In this document: positions 12,301-24,300 of the stretch, in pieces | Position numbering within the stretch: position 1 is the first letter of the stretch | Layout of the letters: every line of letters begins with the position of its first letter | Source of the DNA: Saccoglossus kowalevskii | Taxonomy: Eukaryota; Hemichordata; Enteropneusta; Harrimaniidae | Direction: 5' to 3' | Assembly (NCBI RefSeq): GCF_000003605.2 | Contig: NW_003143832.1 | Coordinates: forward strand, 15,263-50,461 | DNA length: 35,199 nt | Notes under the pieces: model-generated | Told to the model about the DNA's origin: nothing | The model's input: only the letters and a program-made list of their open reading frames with translations | Database searches by the model: none | Program-made: the position numbers and the translations under genes

Positions 12301-15300
12301 GTATATATGAACTTAAAATATAAAATATATTACTGGTATAAATGACATGTAAAAAACAGACCAACTATCATTTGCCCAATCAGATTGAAATAAGATTCTA
12401 GAGTTCGCTTATTTTTTATCTTTTGTATATTCTGTTTAATTTAAAGGGAAATTCAAGTCAAAAACATAATGCTCCCTAAAAAAAGTGCTCCACAAATGAA
12501 GGAGAATGGAATTAACAGTTTATTTATATCACTTTTCTTTCTCTAGATATTCAACTTTTCATCAATAGTATATAGTCCACCATCTTGATTCTCCAGCAAA
12601 GGATTGTGGGTAAAGTGTGATGACATATCCACTGTTATGAAAAATTTAGAAAATGCTTTCATCTTCAGTTTTGGTAATTGCAAAAAACCAACAATACAAC
12701 ATATTGTTGATACCAAATAATGAGTAAGTAACAAAAAAACAGCAAATATCATCCATAATGAATCATATGGTGATATACCTGCAAGAAATTGAGTACCGAG
12801 GTATTAGTTTTTTTTGTGTCTGTTGTATGCAAAATATGTTGAAAATGATTTTGGTATTAGTTTACTAGTTGAGTAAGATTTAAACAATTCTTGACTAAAA
12901 GTTGTTGAGAAAGCCTGTTTTAGCAAAATGCAATAAAAGCAACTTTTTTTTTATTTCTCATTTGTCAATGATTCAAATATAAAGTAAACAATCACTGTAT
13001 ATTACTCCCGTTCTATACGTCACTTAGATCCAATATTGAAAATTTTACAGTGAAACAACTAAGATGCTTCAACAAAATATAGTTTAAAAACAAACGCTCA
13101 CTTTTGCCAATAAATATGCATATCTCTAAAAAAACCATCTACATGTCGCTATAAAATTCTGATTTGATCAACTGATGTATTTCATGGGCCGTGGCAAATT
13201 ACAACATGGGTAGAATGTACATCAGGTAAGTTTTTTGCCACAGCAGAGAATCCATGTCCAATTATTGGCTATTGATTTTTCAACTGTATCAACAGAGTAA
13301 GTCAAATATACAGCAATGCTTCTACAAGCAAACACCGACAGAGCAGAGAATGATGGATGCAACTGCAACTCCAGGTCAATCCACGTGCATGTGCCAACAT
13401 TGATTAATATCTCAACAAGCAGCCTGTCGGCTGAGATAGCTCCGCTGTTTGCAATGCACATGGCAATTAAAGAACAGAAGATATCATTAGAAAATGAACA
13501 AATCTGAGAGAGGTCCACATGTAGTACCTATATGTATAATATATCAAAGCAATTGGACTTGCGGTTTTCAACAAGAAGTCGAAAATATCACTTTTTACCA
13601 AAAATTACAAAAATATTCATCAAAATTAGAGAATTAAAGATATCATCATGAAATTAACAAATCTTAGAGAGGTCCACATGTAGTACCTATATATGTAATA
13701 TCAAAGCAATTGGACTTGCGGTTTTCAACAAGAAGTCGAAAATATCACTTTTTACCAAAAATGACAAAAATATTCACTAAAATTAGAGAATTAAAGATAT
13801 CATTACAAAATGAACAAATCTGAGAGAGGACCACATGTAGCACCTATATATGTAATATCAAAGCAATTTAACTTGCAGTTTTTAACAAGAAGTTGAAAAT
13901 ATCACTTTTTACCAAAAATGCCAAAAATATTCACCAAAATTAGAGAATTGAAGATATCATAATAAAATGAACAAATCTGAGAGAGGTCTACCCAAGGTAC
14001 ATATACACCAAGTATCAAAGCATTCAGGCTTGTAGTTTTCAAGAAGAAGTCGAGAAAGGAAAACATTGACACGGACAACGACGGACAATCACTCATATGA
14101 TAAGCTCCGCTCGACAAAGTCGACAGCGGAGCTAATAAAAAGTTTACCTGTTGACATTATATACAGTCTATTGAAAATAGTAGTTTTGAGCTAAATATTT
14201 ATTTTATACAGAATCATTAAAATATGATTTATTCTGACCATAGACACAGCTCAGTTATTTACCTAAGTGCATGCTTTAATAATAAAGCAAACTGTCTGCC
14301 AATTATTAGGACTCAACCATTTGAAATCATGGGGGTGACTGGAAAATTGTGACCAGTTGAACTGTTTTTTTTCCCGCGATGTCAATGTCTTATTTGTATA
14401 TTTTCATTGACTGTGCCTACATGTTTTCTTGCATGTATTTTTGTTTTCTACCTCTAGCTTGCAATTTTTTTTAAACAAAACTTCCATACTTCAATGTTTC
14501 AAATGGTCTGCCCCTTACAATTTACTTATTATAGACTATATAATAAATGCATGGCATATTAATTTTAATAAACAGTAAAAAAAAAAAAAAATTGGCTTCA
14601 AATTACACTTACAGAGGTTGAGATGTTTCATCGGTTAAATATGGTTCAGAACATAATCCATAATGCGAGACATCACTAAATGTTCTATGATCGTCATGGT
14701 AACTATCATCATATCCATGGGATGGCATCATGTTGGAGTCTTCAAAATACTCTTCTTTTAAATCTGTGATTTGTTGAAGATCTAAACTTCCCGTCAGAGA
14801 ATCACAAACGTCAGATACTACAGATTCTCGAGATGAGCAAGCTGCATCCGTTGCCATGACAACATTGTTGTCATCATCTCCCGGGTATCTCTCTCTCAGC
14901 ATCGGATGAGGTCTGCAATTGGAAAATAGAGCAATAAAAAATTTAATTACTTGGAAGTTATTCTTGAATATAAAATGTGTGTTTTTTACTGTCATACGTC
15001 ACCAACCTCACCAGGTTCAGAAAATCAATCCAAAAGAATCATGTGTTGACAAGCTACTTTTAACAGTGTGAATGCAGTAACAATTAGGACTACCATATTT
15101 CAGTGGACTGGCATGGCAACCTTCTATACTTACATCTTTTTTCTCGGCACTGGAAGCGTGCCATCTTTACGTGGCCTACCACGGCCTCTTCTAATGTTAA
15201 CAATACCAGAACCTGGACTTGAGCCGTCACCCGTTTCAGCAACATACTAATAGTTAAATAAATAAATAAATAAAATAAAATAAACATGTTGTAGAGATTT

Positions 15301-18300
15301 GTACCAGAAAAATCACCAAAAGTAAAATATCTCTAGCCTACTAAATATGGTTTTCTCTCCGAAGAGATAATTTTGAGAGGCAAAATTATAAGTTAGTCTA
15401 AATGGAGCAGAGAAATGTTTTTTTTTTTTTACCGCAGTTGCCCAGGCAAATGCCCACCCCCAAATTTTAATACAATAAAGAAATTGAGGCCATGTCCGGA
15501 CATATGCCCAGGGGATTTTTTCTACACTTGTAATAAAAAAAAATCTATTTTGCGTTCGTTGTATTAACAGTTGACTTTTTTGCAGTCAGTTGTGATTAAG
15601 TAAATGTCAATTGTGTAAAACGAGGGGAGGGGTGAACACGATATTGCCGTGACAGCAAAATAGGTAATTTTGTGTTCTGCCTTTAGGGCACCGCTGTTTA
15701 CGTAATTTACATTTGCGTTTCAAGATAAATACGGTATATAGTTTTGAAAAGTATATGAATTACAGAACTGGTAATTGGTGTTCAGTTTTTGCAGAGTTCA
15801 GTTTAAATTTGCCCTAAAGCATGTCTTTGGGATAGAAATAGAGAGAAAATGTTCATGTCTGATTTTATTGTATTTATCTCATTAAATAACTCTAAACTGT
15901 TGTCAGTAATGTTTGCAAAAAACTTTTATCAGGCTGTGGGCAAAATACAAAATGTACCATGCTTGACCCCAAACATAACACATGTTGACCCAAAATGACA
16001 TGTGTTGACCCTAAATGACATGTGTTGACCCTAAATGACATGTGTTGACCCTAAATGACATGTGTTGACCCTAAATGACATGTGTTGACCCTAAATGACA
16101 CAAGATCTATATAATTAATGTGCATGTCAATGACAAGGCATGAATTTCAGAGACCAAAAGTTTCAAGGCTAGATATGAGATGAAATTGGCATTAACGTGA
16201 TCATATTTAATGCTACAAATGCAATAAACGTTTAAATAGCATAAAGAATAGTACAAAAGTTCTGTTGTTAAGGAACAAGAATATGTTAGTACTTACATCT
16301 GGGTCTGGTTTTGTTCTGGGGAATTTCTTTTTCCGACCTAGAAATTAAGAAAAATACATGACATCAATATATATAAAATGATATACACAATATAGAAAAT
16401 ATATGCCACGAATTCACAAAACAATGGTTGGTATGGTGATCACCTCAATTGTATTTATTCCTATGGTAATTGAACTGCATTGTTTATCACAAAGTTTTGG
16501 GTCACTGTGACCTGGAGAGAATCCTGCTCAGGTCTATTTCCGTATTGACATGAACCTTTCTCACATGACCAAGATCTGGTTCGGAAATAACAGAAATTCT
16601 TCATTTTCATGAATTTTTGGCACTAAAATGGTCACTGCCATTCAGGTATCTTGAATCTGATCATTAATACAAGTACATATGTCACCCAAGATATAATGAT
16701 ACAAGTAACATCAGTTCATGGATGTCCGAGATAAAGGTACGGATGTAAACATAGAAGTGAAATTATTTGTCCATTTTTAATAAATAAAGCTGTGCCTGGG
16801 CTTGTTTCAAAGACCTTTATGTTGAGTCAGTATAACCGACCGCTAATGGCTGTATGACATGTTATATTTTGTAATTCCAATAACAAGTTGTTAGTGCAGT
16901 ATTGGTTGTACATGTAGATGACTTGTAACTGAAAATAAATACAGGTATGCAGTGTGAGGGGGGGGGGGGGGTAAGTTCTGTGGGCGAATCGCGTTATTGT
17001 TCTACACAGAAAAATGCAGGTCTGTATTGGATAAGGATTTAGCAGAATTTATGATAAAAATACTGTGATAATAATTTATATGGGTTGGCAGTCAGAACAC
17101 AAAGTAGAATGTATTATGAATACATCGGGGGAAAAAATTGAGAATACCATTTATCACATGTAACATGCGGTCACTTCGATGGAATATTACCCCCATATTC
17201 ATTAACTTGTCAAATACAGAAATATTTTTGCTGGTGGGCTGAACAATATATCCGTACATTATCACGACGTACATTAAAAACTGAACCATGGCAGGTTTCA
17301 ATCTTGTTCGTACACTTGTTGACCACTACCCAACAATTCTATTTTGTGTACTTGGCATGTTCTAGCTGGTGTTCTACATTCCCAGACTGAGTAAAGCAAA
17401 CACGGTAGTTTGTGGAAGTTAAAGAAGAAAGGCATAAACTACTGCATTATGTTTGGAACACTATATCCACTTTCATTCAGAGATGATACACAGGTATTTC
17501 CAAGCCGCAGTATCTGCCTTTTTACATAATATGCATATTCACAGTAATTTTAGGGGAATCAATGTTTTAAATTTACTATTACATTCTATGATAAATAACT
17601 GTGGATTTAAATTAGCGTAATTAGCTATAAGCAAAATAGAGACAATAAACCCAGTGAAGACTTGCAATATGGACAAAATTTAAAATGGTTGTGAGAATTG
17701 GGTTTCCATGAAGTCCGAGTACCCATCTGTTTTGGCTCTTTGTAATTTGTAACCTGTCACTCAGCAAGTAGTGTTTCTAAATAATGTGTTTTTACTCATT
17801 GTTGTGTTATTTTGAAACGCCTGCAAAGCAGTACAGTCAGTGGATCTTGTTACACATACTCCACCAAAGGTGACACTAACCTGCATAGGTATATGTGCAA
17901 TGCATTCTGTGTAAATGTTTCATGATTTTACTTCGTGCAAGTATTCTATAAATTATCAAGATAAAGTTGCTCGTTTATTAGGTCATGATGCTGCTTTTTT
18001 ATTTCTTACTCTACTGATTGAATCATTTTTTTTCATAACCAGTATCCGACTTTTCTCTGGCATTCATACATGACATGAACATTTAAACTTTTTAGCATGT
18101 GCCAGGATCGTGAACGTGAACGTAGTAGCTTTTGTCGTACTCTGTATATTTTATATTTATTTATTCATTATTTACTTTTATCAATAAAACAAAGTTGCTC
18201 ATTTGCATATCTGACCAATATTTATTGTTATAATTCACAGAAACACGATTCTGGTGCTTTAAGGTACATTGTACATAAAGAACAGCAGGGTGTATCATAC

Positions 18301-21300
18301 CCACCTGATAAAATGGCAGGCTTCGTTTCAAACCATGAAACAAATCTTTCGTGATTTGGGAACAAACAAGGATTTCTGTGCGCTATGTATTACAGACTTG
18401 CTAGCGGGGTACATATGCTGATTTAAAATATGTCTTTCTTTTTTCCGTATAACGATATGGATTTATACATATAGCTACATATGGTTACATGTACGTAGTG
18501 CATTGTGAACATCTATATTTCAGTGTGTGTTAGAATTCTAAGCATGTCTGCAGGTGGCCATGTGGATAGCATGACATGCATGGTAAGTCAGGAAGTCGGT
18601 CACTGTATGCAACACAAGTTTGAATCTTATTTGTGTGTTTATATGTGTTTTCTCCATTTCTTGCATCTACAATGGTTATAGCGATGTATCAAAATTGAAA
18701 ACAGGATTTCGTGCCGAGATCAGTTGTTGTCGTTCAGACATTGACACGATGTAGAGAATACCGGTACGTTTTGCACACTGACAACACCAAGGTATCTTTC
18801 TATTTATGGGAGCTAGAACTTAATCAACTCATCGCAGCTATTGAGTAAAGATGACATAAACACTTCAGCTGATAAGGAACTTTCCAGTCAGAGGGAGTTG
18901 AGAATGTAGTAGAATGTTGTGAAACAGGATAACACATGTAGCACATAAGCGACCCTTGTCGAGTTTTGCTACTTTGTTACTTGTACTACTGGAGTATGGA
19001 TTTACTTATAGCAAAATGGTCACCAAATTGTTCACAGTTTGGGGTTCAAGATGAATAATGATTGTCTCTAAAAACAGAAAAGCACATGTATTTGGGGTCA
19101 CCATGTATTTCAGGCCAATATGTGGTTAAAATGTGTTATGTTTGGGGTCAATATGTGTTATGTTTGGGGTTAATATGTGTTATGTTTGGGGTCAATATGT
19201 GTTATGTTTGTGGTTAATATGTGTTATGTTTGGGGTCAATATGTGTTATGTTTGGGGTTAATATGTGTTATGTTTGGGGTCAATATGTGTTATGTTTGGG
19301 GTCAATAAATTATTTTAGACCTATGTATTTTTACACTGATTTGACCACTTCAGAATTAATATAAATACTAGTACATGTACATTTTAATTTTCTTTTTTTA
19401 AAGGAAAACCACTGTGTATTTAAATAAAATTTGTCAATACCATAATTTACTTTTTACTCACATTTTCATAATGCATCAATTTGAAGGTGGTAGGTTTTAC
19501 ACATTTAGACTTTTACCACCATTAACATGTATGCATGCATTACCATTGCTAAAACATCTATAATTTAGTCTGCAGAAATAATAATACTGACAAAACCAAT
19601 GTGTTTTTTGTCAGACTATAACAGATAAGTGATTTCCTGTGCAATTCTCAAACCCATGCAACTGTAAGCATGCCCACTTTTAAATCTATTTTGCTTATTT
19701 TAGAAACCTAATTTTAGTGAACTGGTTTTGTGCATAAGTATTTGAGCCTTTCACAAAAAAAGCTGGTTGGTTTGACCTATTTTAGCATTTTTAGGTCGTT
19801 TTGTAACAAATTGTTTCAATAGAAAATATTGTAAAACCGCTTTAATATTATAATTTCAGAATTGAAAGAAAATCCCAAAATTGTGTAGCGTAATGCATAG
19901 CAGGGGTCAAAATTATTAGTTGTCTGCTTGTCCTTGACACAACAGGCAGTTTTGGTATTGGACAACCAAATTCGAAACCTGATTGCCATTTTGGGACAAC
20001 CATGAAAATAAAGAAAATTATTTACGCAAGTCCAACTCTGACCATGAAGCTATCATTTTATAGCTCTATGCTTTGACTGGCTTAGTAGGCATTAACTGGA
20101 AAATTCATGTGGACAACCAGTTGCTAATTGCAACTGTGGGACACAACCAGGTATTTTTTTCTTTGTTTAGATAGTATAGTATTATAACTATAAAATTTAT
20201 GAAATTTTTTCTTCACAGAAATTATCAAGTTGCTCATTTGCATATCTGACCAATATTTATTGTTATAATTCACAGAAACATGATTCTGGTGCTTTAAGGT
20301 ACATAAAGAACAGCAGGGTGTATTATACCCATCTGATAAAATGCCAGGCTTCGTTTCAAACCATGAAACAAATCTTTCGTGATTTGGGAACAAACAAGGA
20401 TTTCTGTGCGCTATGTATTACAGACTTGCTAGCAGGGTACATATGCTGATTTATATATGGTACAATAAAAATTATGATTTTATCAGGTCAAAAAACCTGA
20501 ATAATACCATATATGGTATGATTTATGGGTTGTATTTTTATGAAAACATGTTATATTATGACGCTATTATTCTAAGAAATAATACTAACATATGCATGAA
20601 GACTTTAATTAATTATTTAATTAATTAATTATAACAACAATAACAAGCCATGCATGGCACAGTCCCTGTTAGTTAACCAAATTTAAGATATATAGTTTTG
20701 TTTATAGTAATATAGTGACCCCTCGCTACTGTAGAATACTTTATTTTCGCTTGGAATTTATTTTCGCTGAAGGGATGATTCTGTGAAAATAAAATCCAGC
20801 GAATATACTTTTTTTCCTATATTTTACATTAAACTCATCAAAAATCAGTGAAAATAAATTCCATACAAAACGTCAAAAAAGCCTTTTCAGCGAAAATTAA
20901 TTCCAGAGAAAATAAAGTATTCTACAGTATTCATTAATCATGATCGTGATGTGTTTTAATAAATACACACTATAAATAAACCCATGGGTGTATATGTGCC
21001 TTTTACCGTACATGTTTTTAATGCATGACCTTTCATGGCCCCTCGGTAAGACGCGACCCTCGACAAGTCACGGTTTTTGCTAAGATCTTGTCACCTGTGA
21101 GTTAGCAAAGGGCCACTGTAGAGATGGAACATAAACATGTCAGAAGACGTATGGATCCAGAAAATGATACTTGATTATGATTAAATTTTAAAATGATTGA
21201 CATCTTGTATCTGATCGTCCATATTGAGAAATATTGCTCTGGAACAGCATTAATTGTAACAAAATGGTCGACTACATCTATTTTTATCTATAACATGATG

Positions 21301-24300
21301 TAAAACGGATATATAAAATTTGAACATAATCAGTCAAAGCATATCAGAGATATGGCTCTAGAAGTGCATTCATTTACACAAAATGGCCGCCAGTCAGCAA
21401 TTTTGAATCCGATCTGAAAAATAAAATGATGTGCATCAGGAATCCATAATCTCTAATGTAAGTACCGGGTACCAAGTTTGAACAAATCCATTATAAACGC
21501 CAAGATCCAGTTCTGGAATGCCAGAAATGCTTTATTTTTGATGATTTTTTAGCACAAAAATGGCTGCCATTTGACCATTTTGAATCAGATAGTCGCACCA
21601 AAATATCTATGTCATGATATATAATGAATATATAAAATGTGAACATAATCAGTCAAAGCATGGCGGAGATATGGCACTAGAAGTGCATTCATTAAAACAA
21701 AATGGCCACCAGTTGGCCATTTTAAATCAGATCGTGATCGTGAAACATAATATTATGTATGATGCATGTGTGAAGTTTGACTGTGATTGGTCCAGGCATG
21801 TCTAAGATACATGTTCGAACGCACAACAAACGCACAACAAACGCACAACAAACGCACAACAAACGCACAACAAACGCACAGATGCACAAAGGTCAACTAA
21901 TTAGCAGTATCATATTTCACATGTAAAAAAAAAAAAAAGTGTTGACGTAAATATTATAGATGAGTTAATACTGTTACGACTATTCCAAGAAATAATACAA
22001 ACATATGCATGAAGACTTTGATTATTTAATTAATTAATTAATTATAGCAACAATAATTAGCAGTATCATATTTCATATAAAAAGAACATGTGTTGATGTA
22101 AATATTATAGATGAGTTACTACTGTTACTACTATTTCAAGAAATAATACAAACATATGCATGAAGACTTTGATTATTTAATTAATTAATTATAGCAACAA
22201 TAATTAGCAGTATCATATTTCATATAAAAAGAACATGTGTTGATGTAAATATTATAGATGAGTTACTACTGTGTGCATAACTGAATGACTCTTAGCATGG
22301 CTCAGACTAACCATTGAACAATTTAGATAATAGAAGTGGACGCCAATTTCAAGAGAGAATATCTTTCAAAGACTTTGCTACATTGTACATGTAGATCCAT
22401 GAATTAACTAATTTATTATGGTCACGTAACTGTGAATGATTCACAAATTTCACAATTTGATTTAGAAACACTCTCACAAGATTTGTTCACACTACTGAAC
22501 TTTCGTTAAGGGTAAAATAGTTTTAGCTGCAATATTCAGGGATTAAAAATTCAAAAAATTTCCATGGCGAAATTATACCAAGATTTACAATGCATAATAG
22601 TACATTGGACTTGTACTTAACAAATTTAAATGTTTTGGTATTACTGGGCTTGTCACTAAGTGTAAATTACCTTTAGTCAGGGTCAAATGTTAAATGCAAG
22701 AATCTGCGCCTGCCACAAAAATCTTGAATTTCTCTTTTTTATAGTCAAAATGCATATCTTTCACATAGGAACGTGGCGTATACTATCAGAATTTATGATG
22801 TAAAATTTGTTAGTCAAGTCAAGCTCTTTATTATTATCTTTGTTGTCCAATGTGTTTGATTGTATACAAACCCTTGATGCAATTGCAAGGCAATTTCAGC
22901 CATGATGTTTCTTGTATTAATTGACATGCAACAATGTCCTTTGACCTGATGGGTCAAGTTTGGTATTGACCAATCATAATACTATGTTTCTGTGAATTCA
23001 TGAATAATGCAATACTGAAGTGAAGTGATGTTTTACTACAATCTCATTCTGTAAGAATTAATTTTGGTGAAAAAACAACACAATTTAAAAAAACAACAAC
23101 AGGTGATTAGCATTTTTTGAAAGGTAAACTTCAGTTATTTGAAAGGTCATTGTTGAAATGTAGTTTAGTAAAGTCATACATATACATGTCTAGTACACAT
23201 CTCGAATTGGTTTTAAAAATTAATAGCAGAGTAAAAATCTTCTGGTGACAGAACTGATATTTTTCTTATAATAAATTAGTCATTCATCATATATAAACAA
23301 TGTGAGTGTAAAAAGGAAAGAAATCAAGTATAACAAAATTTGGCTTGTGACCTCAGATGCTTCCTACAACCACATTCAATCTAATATTATCTTTATTTTT
23401 AGCTTTACAATGTCTCTCCCCAGCTGTGACTCAAGATCCTTACAAATCAGTCCTGTTAGAGGGCGCACTGACGTTAACATACAAATACTTGAGGTCAGCA
23501 GAATCTTGAAAATAATAAAATTATGATTCAGATAAAATCCTGACCTTTATCATAACTTGATTGAAACTAGTAAAAGAATCTTGACCTACTGAACATTTAA
23601 AAAAAATTTCAACCCCTGACTCTAAGCCATTTTATAAGTCAGTTACTTACTTATTTTAATAACAGCTTGAAAGAGAAGACATAACATTATGAAAGATCAC
23701 CAAATTTTGTCAAATTCTTGTATCAAATTACTATTTAACATGTCATCAAAAATGCAGACTTAAAAAGATGTATATGAAATTTATTTTCTCAAAATAATTT
23801 ATAATAATTTCATGAGCGGTGAAATTGACATTATTATAGCCAGATCTGAGAGCAATTCACCAATGCCAAATTGAATCGTTAGTTGAAGGCCAGCACGATT
23901 AATTCACATTGAACTCAATCCATAATAACACATGATTCCATTATTACATTTTTTTACCTGAAATTGCTGCAAACAGACCAATCACAACATAAACACGAGT
24001 TTAATTTCTTTCAAAGCAGAACTCAATTTTTTTTAAAACAGTTCAAGATGTTAACAATACTTTGCAATAAATATTTGTTCACAAAAATAAAATAAGCTTA
24101 TACACCAAACACTGAAGTTAAAATAAATTCCACACACATGGGATTTCCTCATTCACCATGGCATGTGAAGTGAGGACATCAGCTACCTAACTCACACAGA
24201 TTGCTTAGTATACTAGTAACAACATTCACTAGGAAACGCATTCCATTGTGTGAAATAANNNNNNNNNNNNNNNNNNNNNNNNNNNNNNNNNNNNNNNNNN

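Noticed and set aside
13222-13518. 98-codon minus-strand frame
   Set aside because: It runs into the pearl-like element and has no coding character.
11500-16102. Regular repeats that might suggest a CRISPR array
   Set aside because: Units are head-to-tail without unique spacers, and the context is a metazoan intron.
18192-18425. 230-bp repeat as a SINE
   Set aside because: No tRNA-like A/B boxes, poly(A) or short tandem tail could be seen.
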